From assembly GCF_001280065.1 (NCBI RefSeq), contig NZ_LGEA01000114.1:124001-188000 (forward strand): DNA of 64,000 nt, given 5' to 3'. A model generated the notes under the pieces. The model searched no databases. It was not told the DNA's origin and was given only the letters and a program-made list of their open reading frames with translations. Below are positions 34,188 to 42,644 of the stretch, one piece after another. Position numbers and translations under genes: made by a program. This DNA is from Streptomyces sp. NRRL B-1140. GTDB taxonomy: Bacteria > Actinomycetota > Actinomycetes > Streptomycetales > Streptomycetaceae. Numbering within the stretch: the stretch's first letter is position 1; each line of letters opens with the position of its first letter.

Positions 34188-36131
34188 ATGCCGGTCAAGG
34201 TCAGCGTCATCGTCCCCGTGTACAACCCGGGGATCTACATCGAGGACTGCATCTCCTCGCTGCAGCGGCAGTCGCTGCCTCCCGACGAGTTCGAGGTGAT
34301 CTTCGTCGACGACGGCTCGACCGACGAGACCCCGGCCCGGCTCGACGCGCTCGCCGCCGGGGATCCCCGGATGAAGGTCATCCACCAGGAGAACTCCGGC
34401 TGGTCGGGCAAGCCCCGCAACGTCGGCATCGAGGCCTCCCGGGGCGAGTTCGTGATGTTCGTCGACAACGACGACTACCTCGGCGACGAGGCCCTGGAGC
34501 GGATGTACGACTACGGCGTGGCCCACGGCGCCGACGTCGTCGTGGGCAAGATGGCCGGCAAGAACCGCGGGGTGCCGGTGGAGCTGTTCCGGCGCAACCG
34601 CCCGCGCGCCACCGTCGAGAACGCCCCGCTCATCGACAGTCTCACCCCGCACAAGATGCTCCGCCGGGCCTTCCTGGACCGCATCGGCCTGCGCTTCCCC
34701 GAGGGCCGAAGGCGCCTGGAGGACCACGTCTTCATCACGGAGGCGTACCTGCGCGCGGAGAACGTCTCGGTGCTCAGCGACTACGTCTGCTACTACCACA
34801 TCCGCCGGGACGACGGCTCCAACGCGGGCTTCGAACGCTTCGATCCCGTCGGCTACTTCGAGAACCTGCGCGAGGCCCTCGACGTCGTCGAGCGGTACAC
34901 GGAACCCGGTCCGGTGCGCGACCGGCTGTTCCGGCGCTGGCTGCGCGTGGAGATGGTGGAGCGGCTGCGGGCGCGACGCCTGCTGAGCCTGCCGGACGAC
35001 TACCGCAGGGAACTGTTCCGGGAGATCCACGAGGTCGTCGTCGAACGCTTCGGGCCCGGTGTCGCCGCCGGACTGCAGCCGACGCAGCAGGTCATCGCCG
35101 CGCTGACGGCCGCCGACCGCTACGACGACGTCGTGGCGTTCGCGGAGTGGGAGGCGGGCGTCGCCCCCGCGGCGGCCCCCGGGGACATCGAGTGGCGTGA
35201 CGGCCGGCTCCGTATCGCCTTCACGGCCGAGTACCTGTCCGGCGACGAGCCGATGGCGTTCCCCGCAGGCGCCGAGGCCACGCCGCTCACCGACGTGCCC
35301 AAGGACGTGTCCGAGGCGGTGCGGTGGGTGGCCTCGGAGACCGCCGCCCGGTTCGGGCAGGCCACGGCCGACCTGCTGCTGCGGGAGCGCTCCAGCGCGG
35401 CGCAGTACTTCCAGCCGGTGGAGTGCACGGGCGAGACCGTGCCGGCCGGGGACGGCGAGGAGGTCCGGCTGGTGCTGCGGGCGACCGCCACCGTCGACCC
35501 GGCCGCCCTGCCCCGCGACGGCGTCTGGGACGCGCTCGTCCGGGTGAAGTCGGGCGGCTGGACCAAGGAGTGCCGACTGGGCCCGGTGCCGCGCGAGGAC
35601 CGGCCCACGCCGGAAGTGGGCCTGGTCGGTGCCCGCCCGGTCCTGCCCTATTGGACCGAGCCGCACGGCAACCTCTCCCTGGAAATCCGCCCCCGCAGCA
35701 AGCGGCTCGGGCTGGGCCGGGTGCAACTGGGGGACGTCACCGTCTCCGACGGCCGGTTCCGTGTCGTGCTTCCGGTGTACGTCACGGGTGACAGGACGGT
35801 GCGGCTGAGGTTCGTCTCCTCCACTCGGATCCTGGAGACATCCGGCACCCTCTCCCCCCACGCGGACCTGCCGGGCTCGGTGCTGGCGGCCGACCTGCCC
35901 GCCGAGGACCTCTCGGATGACGTCTGGCGGGTGGCCGTGTGCCTGAACCCCGACGCCGAGGGGGCGCGCTTCGCCGGCCTGCCGTTCGCGCTGCGGGCCG
36001 GAGGCGGGAGCGTGCTGGTGACGCCGGCGCCGGGGCCCGGTGTCGCGCTGCGGCTGGCCCGGCGCGCGCGCCGGGTGCTCGGCGCCGCGCGCCGGAAGGT
36101 GAATTCCCGTATCAGGAACGGAGGGCGGTGA
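34188..36131 (+). CDS. Family 2 glycosyltransferase with long C-terminal extension
   Basis: This GT-A enzyme has 647 aa. The N-terminal 240 residues carry KVSVIVPVYNPGIYIEDCIS, the nucleotide-sugar motif VIFVDDGSTDETP and EFVMFVDNDDYL as the DxD-type metal site. The remaining 400 residues contain helical and then beta-rich segments without a recognised domain, as in wall-teichoic-acid and polyol-phosphate polymer glycosyltransferases. ATG 34188 is chosen; the longer frame from 34023 is not GT-like. The rfbC gene starts five bases after its stop, so the sugar it transfers may be rhamnose; this is inference. Confidence 0.88.
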   Translation: MPVKVSVIVPVYNPGIYIEDCISSLQRQSLPPDEFEVIFVDDGSTDETPARLDALAAGDPRMKVIHQENSGWSGKPRNVGIEASRGEFVMFVDNDDYLGDEALERMYDYGVAHGADVVVGKMAGKNRGVPVELFRRNRPRATVENAPLIDSLTPHKMLRRAFLDRIGLRFPEGRRRLEDHVFITEAYLRAENVSVLSDYVCYYHIRRDDGSNAGFERFDPVGYFENLREALDVVERYTEPGPVRDRLFRRWLRVEMVERLRARRLLSLPDDYRRELFREIHEVVVERFGPGVAAGLQPTQQVIAALTAADRYDDVVAFAEWEAGVAPAAAPGDIEWRDGRLRIAFTAEYLSGDEPMAFPAGAEATPLTDVPKDVSEAVRWVASETAARFGQATADLLLRERSSAAQYFQPVECTGETVPAGDGEEVRLVLRATATVDPAALPRDGVWDALVRVKSGGWTKECRLGPVPREDRPTPEVGLVGARPVLPYWTEPHGNLSLEIRPRSKRLGLGRVQLGDVTVSDGRFRVVLPVYVTGDRTVRLRFVSSTRILETSGTLSPHADLPGSVLAADLPAEDLSDDVWRVAVCLNPDAEGARFAGLPFALRAGGGSVLVTPAPGPGVALRLARRARRVLGAARRKVNSRIRNGGR

Positions 36132-36135
36132 CGGC

Positions 36136-36753
36136 ATGCGACCCCTGGACATAGCGGGTGCCTGGGTCCTGGAACCCAAGATCTTCCCGGACGACCGGGG
36201 CAGCTTCCACGAGTGGTACCGCGGTGCGGAGTTCCGTGAGGCGACGGGGTACGACCTGTCCCTGGCCCAGGCGAACTGCTCGGTCTCGCGGCGGGGCGTG
36301 CTGCGGGGCGTGCACTTCGCCGACGTGCCGCCCGGCCAGGCCAAGTACGTCACCTGTGTACGCGGTGCCGTCCTGGACGTGGTGATCGACATCCGCGTGG
36401 GCTCCCCCACCTACGGGAAGTGGGAGGCCGTACGGCTCGACGACGACACGCGCCACGCGGTCTTTCTCGCGGAGGGCCTCGGGCACGCCTTCATGGCCCT
36501 CACGGACGACGCGACGGTGGTCTACCTGTGCTCGGAGGGCTACGCTCCGGGCCGCGAACACGGCATCCACCCGCTCGACCCGGCCCTGGGCATCGAGTGG
36601 CCCGAGGGCATCACGCCGCTCCTCTCCCCCAAGGACGAACAGGCCCCGACCCTGGCCGAGGCGGAGCGGCGGGGGCTGCTGCCGGCGTACGAGTCCTGCC
36701 GGGCGTACTACGCGCGACTGCGGGGCGGGCCGGATACACCGGCCGACGGCTGA
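36136..36753 (+). CDS. rfbC: dTDP-4-dehydrorhamnose 3,5-epimerase
   Basis: This cupin-fold epimerase has 205 aa. RRGVLRGVHFADVP carries the conserved catalytic His region, followed by QAKYVTCVRGAVLDVVIDIR, the signature of RmlC/RfbC. It epimerises C3 and C5 of dTDP-4-keto-6-deoxy-glucose before RfbD reduces it. It is cotranscribed with the glycosyltransferase and lies opposite to rfbABD, with which it completes the dTDP-L-rhamnose pathway. A perfect terminator follows the gene. Confidence 0.93.
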   Translation: MRPLDIAGAWVLEPKIFPDDRGSFHEWYRGAEFREATGYDLSLAQANCSVSRRGVLRGVHFADVPPGQAKYVTCVRGAVLDVVIDIRVGSPTYGKWEAVRLDDDTRHAVFLAEGLGHAFMALTDDATVVYLCSEGYAPGREHGIHPLDPALGIEWPEGITPLLSPKDEQAPTLAEAERRGLLPAYESCRAYYARLRGGPDTPADG

Positions 36754-36777
36754 GGCAGCCGGAGCACCGACACACCG

Positions 36778-36808
36778 CAGGCCCGGACGCGTGCAGCGTC
36801 CGGGCCTG
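36778..36808. terminator. Perfect 13-bp hairpin, bidirectional terminator
   Basis: CAGGCCCGGACGC (36778-36790) and GCGTCCGGGCCTG (36796-36808) are perfectly complementary around the loop GTGCA. It lies between rfbC on the plus strand and the methyltransferase ending at 36838 on the minus strand. No T tract follows, as is common in Streptomyces. Confidence 0.85.
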
Positions 36809-36837
36809 TGTCCTGCCCGGCGGGGAACGCCGTCGTC

Positions 36838-37641
36838 TCAGCGGCTGACGCCGACCTGCTGCAGGGCCTTGCGCAGGGGCTCCCAGCCGACGGAGCGGGG
36901 CAGGCCGCGGTTGCGGGCCTGGGTGAGGGGCCGCCAGAAGCCCGCTTCCAGGAGGGTCTCGGGACTGACCGCTCCGGCTCGTTCCAGGATCGCCTCGGGA
37001 ACCTTCTGCGGGTCGGGGATCTTGTACTCGGCCATGATCTCGTCGTACTTCTCGTGCAGGACCCGGTTGTTCGGGTCGGCGCCGAAGACGACCAGCTGGC
37101 CGGTGGGCGCGGTGTCCACCTGCACGGTGACCAGGTCGGGGCGGTAGCGCGCCAGCACCTCGGTGATCTTGAAGACGTCGCCGGTCCAGGCGTTGGTGTG
37201 CCGGTCCCGGGCCGCCTCGTCCACACTGCGCGGCAGCATGTCGTCCAGGACGATCACACTGCCCCAGTCCGAGTACTTCTCGACGTTCATGAAGTCGCGC
37301 AGCGCGAACTCGAACAGGTGCATGCCGTCGATGAACGACAGGTCCAGCGTCGTCTTGCGCCAGTAGCCGATCGGGCTGCGGCCGCGGCGCAGGTTGCGCA
37401 GCGGGTGACGGCCGCCCTTGAGGTGCTGGAGCGGATTCTCACGCGCGAAGAAGTCGTCGCTGGTGGCCTTCACCAGGTGGACGTCGCACCGCAGCTCCGA
37501 GACCACTTTGAAGGCGGGGTCGATCGCGATGCTGGGGACCCGGGACAGCGTCAGGCTGCGCCCGTCGTTGACGCCGATCTCCAGGTAGTTGCGATTGGCG
37601 CTGACCTTGTGCAGTTCCCGGAGGAACTCATGGCGTTTCAC
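36838..37641 (-). CDS. Class I SAM-dependent methyltransferase (Methyltransf_24 type) of the rhamnose locus
   Basis: This 267-aa protein has NYLEIGVNDGRSLTL as motif I and LDLSFIDGMHLFEFALRDF as the acidic DGxH segment characteristic of the Methyltransf_24 group. Members methylate sugars in polysaccharides and natural products. Its start overlaps the rfbD stop by 14 bp, so it is translated as the fourth gene of rfbA-B-D-MT. O-methylation of rhamnose or of the polymer is a reasonable hypothesis; the true acceptor is unknown. Confidence 0.82.
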   Translation of the reverse strand: MKRHEFLRELHKVSANRNYLEIGVNDGRSLTLSRVPSIAIDPAFKVVSELRCDVHLVKATSDDFFARENPLQHLKGGRHPLRNLRRGRSPIGYWRKTTLDLSFIDGMHLFEFALRDFMNVEKYSDWGSVIVLDDMLPRSVDEAARDRHTNAWTGDVFKITEVLARYRPDLVTVQVDTAPTGQLVVFGADPNNRVLHEKYDEIMAEYKIPDPQKVPEAILERAGAVSPETLLEAGFWRPLTQARNRGLPRSVGWEPLRKALQQVGVSR

Positions 37642-38515
37642 GAGGAAGACCTTCCTTGCGGATACGGGGCAGTGCTTCGTGCAGGGCGGAGCGCCAGTCG
37701 CGTGGGGGCGGCATGCCTATCGCCTGCCACCGTCCGTGGGCGAGTGCGCTGTACGCCGGGCGGGGCGCCGGCCGGGGGAAGGCCGTGCTGCTGGTGGGGC
37801 GCACCCGGTCCGGGTCGGCGCCGATGAGGGAGAACACCTCGCGGGCGAGGTCGTACCAGGTGGCCTCGCCGGAGCTGGTCGCGTGGAAGACACCGTGCGC
37901 CTCGGGGCCGAGCAGGGGGCCGAGGCCGGCGATCCGCTCGGCGACATCCGCGCTCCAGGTGGGCTGGCCGCGCTGGTCGTCGACGACGTCGAGGGTGTCC
38001 CGGCGGGCCTCCAGTCCGATCATGGTCCGGACGAAGTTGGCGCCGTGGACGCCGTACAGCCATGCCGTGCGCACGATCGCGCTCGCGCCGGGGAGTTCTT
38101 CCAGGACGGCCCGCTCCCCGGCCAGCTTGGTGCGGCCGTAGGCGGTGCGCGGGCCGGTCGGGTGGTCCTCCGGGTAGGGGGTGGTGCGGGCCTCGCCGGA
38201 GAAGACGTAGTCCGTGGAGACGTGGATCAGGCGGGCGGAGTGCGCGGCGCAGGAGCGGGCCAGCAGGCGCGGGCCGTCGCCGTTGATCGCAAGGGCGCGG
38301 GCCTCGTCGGTCTCGGCGTCGTCGACGGCCGTGTAGGCCGCGCAGTTCACGACGAGGTCGGGGCGGTGCTGCCGTACGGCCGCGTCGACGGCCGCGGGGT
38401 CCGTGATGTCCAGGGCGGTGCGGTCGAGGCCGACAACGCTCTCGCCGCGGCTCGTCAGTTCCCCGACGACGTCACGGCCGAGCATTCCGCCCGCGCCGGT
38501 GATCAGCCACCTCAT
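37628..38515 (-). CDS. rfbD: dTDP-4-dehydrorhamnose reductase
   Basis: This SDR-type reductase has 295 aa, with NADP motif LITGAGGMLGRDVV, the Tyr-Lys pair in TAYGRTKLAGE, and VSTDYVFSG, all typical of RmlD. It makes dTDP-L-rhamnose from dTDP-4-keto-L-rhamnose. ATG 38515 overlaps the rfbB stop by four bases (ATGA); the longer frame to 38554 is not used. It is the third gene of the minus-strand operon. Confidence 0.93.
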   Translation of the reverse strand: MRWLITGAGGMLGRDVVGELTSRGESVVGLDRTALDITDPAAVDAAVRQHRPDLVVNCAAYTAVDDAETDEARALAINGDGPRLLARSCAAHSARLIHVSTDYVFSGEARTTPYPEDHPTGPRTAYGRTKLAGERAVLEELPGASAIVRTAWLYGVHGANFVRTMIGLEARRDTLDVVDDQRGQPTWSADVAERIAGLGPLLGPEAHGVFHATSSGEATWYDLAREVFSLIGADPDRVRPTSSTAFPRPAPRPAYSALAHGRWQAIGMPPPRDWRSALHEALPRIRKEGLPRETP

Positions 38516-39492
38516 GCCCGCTCCTGGGCCACGCGCCGCTTCAGGGGCTCCCACCAGGCGCGGTTGTCGCGGTACCAGGCGACGGTCTCGGCGAGGCCGG
38601 TGGTGAAGTCGTGGCGGGGGCGGTAGCCCAGTTCGTCGCGGGCCTTGCTGCAGTCGACGGAGTAGCGCAGGTCGTGGCCCTTGCGGTCCTCGACGTACTC
38701 CACCCGGTCCCAGTCGGCGCCGCAGGCTTCCAGGAGCAGGCCGGTGAGCTCCTTGTTGGTGAGTTCGGTGCCGCCGCCGATGTTGTAGACCTCGCCGGGC
38801 CTGCCCTTGGTGCGGGCGAGGTCGACGCCCTGGCAGTGGTCGTCCACGTGCAGCCAGTCGCGGACGTTGCGGCCCTCGCCGTACAGCGGCACCGTGTGGC
38901 CGTCGAGGAGGTTGGTGACGAACAGCGGGATGACCTTCTCGGGGAACTGGTGCGGGCCGTAGTTGTTGGAGCAGCGCGTGACACGCACGTCCAGGCCGTG
39001 GGTGCGATGGTAGGCCAGGGCGAGCAGGTCGGAGGAGGCCTTGGAGGCCGAGTACGGGGAGTTCGGCCGGAGCGGGTGGTCCTCGGGCCAGGAGCCGGAG
39101 TCGATGGAGCCGTAGACCTCGTCGGTGGAGACGTGCACGAAGGGGCCCACCCCGTGGCGCAGGGCGGCGTCCAGCAGGGTCTGGGTGCCGAGGACGTTGG
39201 TGCGGACGAAGTCGGCGGCGCCACTGATGGAGCGGTCCACATGGGACTCGGCGGCGAAGTGCACGACCTGGTCCGCGGCGGCCGTCAGCTTGTCGACCAG
39301 TTCGGCGTCGCAGATGTCGCCCTGCACGAACTCCAGTCGAGGGTGGGTCAGTTCGAGGTTGTCGAGCGTGCCGGCGTAGGTGAGCTTGTCCAGCACGGTG
39401 ATGCGCGGCGCGTCGGGCGCGTCCGAGGCGAGCAGGGCGCGGACGTAGCGGGAGCCGATGAACCCGGCGGCGCCGGTGACGAGGAGGTTCAT
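38512..39492 (-). CDS. rfbB: dTDP-glucose 4,6-dehydratase
   Basis: This extended SDR has 326 aa: LLVTGAAGFIGSRYVRALL, HFAAESHVDRSI, HVSTDEVYGSI and the catalytic YSASKASSD, with the RfbB hallmark RCSNNYGPHQFPEK. It converts dTDP-glucose to dTDP-4-keto-6-deoxyglucose, the branch intermediate for rhamnose and other deoxysugars. GAGGAGG precedes its start, which overlaps the rfbA stop by four bases. With rfbA, rfbC and rfbD the complete dTDP-L-rhamnose route is present. Confidence 0.95.
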   Translation of the reverse strand: MNLLVTGAAGFIGSRYVRALLASDAPDAPRITVLDKLTYAGTLDNLELTHPRLEFVQGDICDAELVDKLTAAADQVVHFAAESHVDRSISGAADFVRTNVLGTQTLLDAALRHGVGPFVHVSTDEVYGSIDSGSWPEDHPLRPNSPYSASKASSDLLALAYHRTHGLDVRVTRCSNNYGPHQFPEKVIPLFVTNLLDGHTVPLYGEGRNVRDWLHVDDHCQGVDLARTKGRPGEVYNIGGGTELTNKELTGLLLEACGADWDRVEYVEDRKGHDLRYSVDCSKARDELGYRPRHDFTTGLAETVAWYRDNRAWWEPLKRRVAQERA

Positions 39493-40556
39493 GAAGTGAT
39501 CTGCACCTTGCTGTGGTCTCCGAGGACGAGGCGGTGGGCGCTGGGGACGCTGGGGGCGGGGGTCACCTCGACGTGCCGGCCGATCAGCGAGGACTCGATC
39601 CGGCCGACGCCCTGGATCGAGGAGTCCCGCAGGACGATCGAGAACTCCAGCTCGCTGTCGGTGATCCGGCAGTTCTCGGCGACGGAGGTGAAGGGACCGA
39701 CGTAGGAGTTGCTGACGACGGTGCCCGAACCGATGACGACCGGCCCGACGATACGGGAGCCCACGATCCGCGCGCCCTCCTCGACGACCACGCGCCCGAC
39801 GGTCTCCGAGTCGTCGTCCACGTCGCCGTCGATGCGGCGTTCCACGACCTCCAGGACCGTGCGGTTCACCTCGAGCATGTCGCCGACGTTGCCGGTGTCC
39901 TTCCAGTAGCCCTTGATGACCGTGGAGCGCACGTCGGCACGGGTGTCGATCAGGTGCTGGATGGCGTGGGTGATCTCCAGTTCGCCACGCCAGGACGGTT
40001 CGATGGCGCGCACCGCCTCGTGGATGAGGGGCGTGAACATGTAGACGCCGACCAGCGCAAGATCGCTCTTGGGCTGGTCGGGCTTCTCCTCGAGGCCGAT
40101 GACCTGGCCGGACGGGTCGAGTTCGGCGACTCCGAAGGCGCGCGGGTCGGCAACGCGGGTGAGGAGGATCTGGGCGTCGGGCCGGTTCTCGCGGAACTCC
40201 TCGACGAGACCGGTGATACCGCCGACGATGAAGTTGTCACCGAGGTACATCACGAAGTCGTCGTCACCGAGGTAGTCCCGGGCGATCAGCACCGCGTGCG
40301 CCAGCCCGAGAGGGCGCTCCTGAGGGATGTAGGTGACGTCCAGACCGAACTTCGACCCGTCCCCGACCGCTTCCTCGATCTCCGCGGCCGTCTCCCCGAC
40401 GATCATGCCCACTTCGGTGATGCCGGCGTCGGCGAGCGACTCCAACCCGTAGAACAGCACAGGCTTGTTGGCCACGGGGACGAGTTGTTTGGCCGACGTG
40501 TGCGTGATCGGCCTCAGTCGTGTTCCTGCGCCGCCGGACAGCACGAGAGCCTTCAT
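39489..40556 (-). CDS. rfbA: Glucose-1-phosphate thymidylyltransferase (long RfbA/StrD type)
   Basis: This nucleotidyltransferase has 355 aa. KALVLSGGAGTRLRPITHTS is the nucleotide-binding signature and EERPLGLAHA-like QERPLGLAHAVLIA and YLGDNFIVGG mark the thymidylyltransferase core. The C-terminal left-handed beta-helix (VVVEEGARIVGSRIVGPVVI) marks the long form found in actinobacterial deoxysugar pathways rather than the short RmlA. It makes dTDP-glucose, the first step of the pathway. AAGGTG serves ATG 40556, and a dyad overlaps this leader. Confidence 0.93.
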   Translation of the reverse strand: MKALVLSGGAGTRLRPITHTSAKQLVPVANKPVLFYGLESLADAGITEVGMIVGETAAEIEEAVGDGSKFGLDVTYIPQERPLGLAHAVLIARDYLGDDDFVMYLGDNFIVGGITGLVEEFRENRPDAQILLTRVADPRAFGVAELDPSGQVIGLEEKPDQPKSDLALVGVYMFTPLIHEAVRAIEPSWRGELEITHAIQHLIDTRADVRSTVIKGYWKDTGNVGDMLEVNRTVLEVVERRIDGDVDDDSETVGRVVVEEGARIVGSRIVGPVVIGSGTVVSNSYVGPFTSVAENCRITDSELEFSIVLRDSSIQGVGRIESSLIGRHVEVTPAPSVPSAHRLVLGDHSKVQITS

Positions 40557-40558
40557 TC

Positions 40559-40579
40559 GGTTCACCTTAGTCGTGAACC
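40559..40579. promoter_or_regulatory. Dyad GGTTCAC-N7-GTGAACC at the rfbA leader
   Basis: Perfect seven-base arms (40559-40565 and 40573-40579) flank CTTAGTC and cover the rfbA ribosome-binding site. A further GTGAAC occurs at 40588-40593. It could be an operator or an RNA hairpin masking the ribosome-binding site of the rhamnose operon. Confidence 0.5.
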
Positions 40580-40617
40580 GGCGGTTGTGAACATCACTTC
40601 TTTTGGTTGCCGACGCG

Positions 40618-40661
40618 CGGAGTTGCTCGAATCGTCATGCTCGGAGTTGCTCGGATCGTCA
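40618..40661. repeat. 20-bp direct repeat, period 24 bp
   Basis: CGGAGTTGCTCGAATCGTCA (40618-40637) recurs as CGGAGTTGCTCGGATCGTCA (40642-40661) with one mismatch. The pair lies between rfbA and the small gene at 40695-40877. Two nearly identical sites about two helical turns apart suggest protein binding at the rfb promoter. Confidence 0.6.
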
Positions 40662-40694
40662 CCGCGCGGCCCCGTGGGACGGGTTCAGGGGGAG

Positions 40695-40877
40695 TCAGTC
40701 CTCACCGCGGACGATGTTCCACTCCGACCCGGAGCGCATCGTGCCGGGGGTTCCCCGGTCCCCCACGGCGGGGAGGCAGGTCCTCAGCGCGGCCTTTCCG
40801 CGCAGACGGCGTGCCTTCGACCAGCCGGTCTCGTATTGACGGACGACGGACTTCTCACTGGTGTCCATGGACTCCAC
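40695..40877 (-). CDS. Small basic protein of unknown function (60 aa)
   Basis: GTG 40877 has AAGGAAG about ten bases upstream and opens a 60-codon frame with coding-like third-position GC. The product contains MDTSEKSVVRQYETGWSKAR and ends GSEWNIVRGED, strongly basic in the middle. No known domain was recognised. It precedes the rhamnose operon on the same strand. It could instead be a non-coding frame, so confidence is moderate. Confidence 0.45.
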   Translation of the reverse strand: MESMDTSEKSVVRQYETGWSKARRLRGKAALRTCLPAVGDRGTPGTMRSGSEWNIVRGED

Positions 40878-41004
40878 GACTCATCATCTTCCTTCTGATT
40901 CCGCTCTTGTTCGAGTGCCCGGCAAAAAACCGAACAAACCCGGCGCGGAACACCTGTGCGGCGGCGTCGGAACTCCTCTCCCGTCCGGCGTTCAGGCAGA
41001 CGCA

Positions 41005-41038
41005 ACGGTCCCGCGTCCCCTCGGGGGCGCGGGACCGT
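41005..41038 (-). terminator. Strong hairpin terminator after the CBS-domain gene
   Basis: ACGGTCCCGCG (41005-41015) pairs perfectly with CGCGGGACCGT (41028-41038), extended by CCCC/GGGG inside with a tiny loop. It begins 17 bases after the CBS gene stop on the minus strand and should separate it from the downstream small gene and rhamnose operon. Confidence 0.8.
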
Positions 41039-41054
41039 GCGACGGGATGCCCTG

Positions 41055-41474
41055 TCAGGCGTTGGGGCGCGCGGCACTGATGTCGCCGAGCGCGGACTCG
41101 GGGTCGCGCTCCATGGCCATGTCTCCCAAGGAGACGATGCCCACGGGGTGCCCGTGGTCGACGACCGGGATGCGGCGCACGGAGTGCTCGCGCATCAGCT
41201 CCACCGCCTGGGTCAGGTCCTCGTCGGGACTGACGGTGACCAGCTCGTCGCTGCACGCGCCGGCCACGCTGATCCGCTCCGGGTCGCCGCCCTTGCTGAC
41301 CGACCGCACCACGAGGTCGCGGTCGGTGACCAGGCCTCGGAGGTGATCGCCGTCCGTCACCAGGACGGCCCCGAGGTCCTCGTCGCGCATGATGCGCGCC
41401 ACCTCGGCGACGGAGGTCTGTGGCTCGACGGTGACCGGATCGCCGGTCATGATGTCGCGGACATGCTGAGCCAT
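41055..41474 (-). CDS. Two-CBS-domain protein
   Basis: This 139-aa protein consists of a pair of CBS motifs: VRDIMTGDPVTVEPQTSVAE with AVLVTDGDHLRGLVTDRDLV, then VAGACSDELVTVSPDEDLTQ with RRIPVVDHGHPVGIVSLGDM. Stand-alone CBS pairs (Bateman modules) bind adenine nucleotides and are abundant in Streptomyces and mycobacteria, often in stress and dormancy responses. GGAAGAG precedes the ATG. It is monocistronic, bounded by a strong terminator. Confidence 0.92.
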   Translation of the reverse strand: MAQHVRDIMTGDPVTVEPQTSVAEVARIMRDEDLGAVLVTDGDHLRGLVTDRDLVVRSVSKGGDPERISVAGACSDELVTVSPDEDLTQAVELMREHSVRRIPVVDHGHPVGIVSLGDMAMERDPESALGDISAARPNA

Positions 41475-41554
41475 GATGTGTCTCTTCCTTTTCCTTCGGC
41501 TCGTGGCGGTCTCTCCGTCCTGCGCCACGCCGGGTACCCGCTCGTCCCGCGGCA

Positions 41555-42490
41555 TCACCAGGTGCGGCCGGCCTCCAGCAGCCGGTCGCGCACAAGGGTG
41601 ACGTGCGGGTTGTCCGAGGTGCCCGGCCGCTGGACCAGGAAGCCGGTGTTGATCGGCGTGTCCTCGGGGGTGGCGAGGAGGACCAGGGCACCGGACGCCA
41701 GTTCCCCGGCGCACAGGTAGCGCGGCAGCACGCTGAAGCCGGCCCCGGCCGTGACCAGGGCCAGGACGGCCCTCAGATCCGGTACCGAGACGGCGGCGCG
41801 GCAGTTCAGGCGGCGGCCGAAGACGTGCCGCCAGTAACGGCGCACGATGGGCAGGTCCTCGGCGTACGCGATCAGCGGGATGTCGTGCAACGCGGCGGGT
41901 GTCTCGGCGGCCGGGCGCTCCGCCGCGCGGTCGGCCCAGACGGGCGCGGCGACCAGGACGAACTCCTCGTCCGTCAGCGGCACCGCGGACAGGGTGCGGC
42001 CGCGGGGCCGGGTGGTGGCGATCACCAGGTCGTGGCGGCCGGCGCGCAGCTCGTCGAGCAGCGGATCGGTCAGTCCCGTCGAGACGCGCAGCCGTACGCC
42101 TTCGGTGACCAGCGGGGCGAGGGCGGGCAGGGCCCGGGTGGAGAGCAGCTCGGCGGGTCCGGCCAGGTGGACCGGCTCGGCGTGCGCCTCCGCCCGGGGC
42201 CCGTGCCCGGTGACCGCCGCGAGGGCGTCGAGGGGGGCCGCCACGCGAGCGGCGAGTTCGTGGGCCACGGCGGTGGGGGCGACGCCGCGCGGCAGCCGCT
42301 CGAACAGCTCCCGTCGGGTCTGCCGCTCCAGCGAGCGGATCTGTGCGGTGACGGTCGGCTGGGACAGGCCGAGCAGCTGGGCGGCGGCCGTGAAGGAGCC
42401 GGACCGGTAGACGGCCAGGAAGGTGCGCAGCAGGTTGAGGTCCGGCTGCGCGGGGGTGCCGGTCGTGCCGAGGGGGTCGGTGGGCCTCAC
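41555..42490 (-). CDS. LysR family transcriptional regulator
   Basis: This regulator has 311 aa with the N-terminal winged HTH LNLLRTFLAVYRSGSFTAAA followed by QLLGLSQPTVTAQIRSLERQ and the periplasmic-binding-like effector domain. It is divergent from the PfpI-like gene at 42645, which it probably controls. Three CCATYGGA sites lie between them. The effector is unknown. Confidence 0.92.
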   Translation of the reverse strand: MRPTDPLGTTGTPAQPDLNLLRTFLAVYRSGSFTAAAQLLGLSQPTVTAQIRSLERQTRRELFERLPRGVAPTAVAHELAARVAAPLDALAAVTGHGPRAEAHAEPVHLAGPAELLSTRALPALAPLVTEGVRLRVSTGLTDPLLDELRAGRHDLVIATTRPRGRTLSAVPLTDEEFVLVAAPVWADRAAERPAAETPAALHDIPLIAYAEDLPIVRRYWRHVFGRRLNCRAAVSVPDLRAVLALVTAGAGFSVLPRYLCAGELASGALVLLATPEDTPINTGFLVQRPGTSDNPHVTLVRDRLLEAGRTW

Positions 42491-42514
42491 ACGGTCCGAC
42501 CCTAGCGCGCCCCG

Positions 42515-42555
42515 CCATCGGAGAACCTATGGCTGCCATCGGATCGTCCATTGGA
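42515..42555. promoter_or_regulatory. Three CCATYGGA sites in the LysR/PfpI divergent promoter
   Basis: CCATCGGA at 42515-42522 and 42536-42543 and CCATTGGA at 42548-42555 lie in the 154-bp gap between the LysR and PfpI-like genes, with an internal dyad ATGGCTGCCAT (42529-42539). Repeated sites of this kind fit LysR binding and activation sites; this is inference. Confidence 0.45.
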
Positions 42556-42644
42556 AAACGTGGGGCCCGGGCGCCTACGGTCGTCAACGTCCGAGTCATC
42601 GCCGCACCGTGCGACCGCGGCCCGTCTCCTGGAGATGCATCACC

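Noticed and set aside
40855-40887. Ten-codon frame MMSRGVHGHQ before the small gene at 40695-40877
   Set aside because: It has a ribosome-binding site but is too short to support and overlaps the better frame; possibly incidental.
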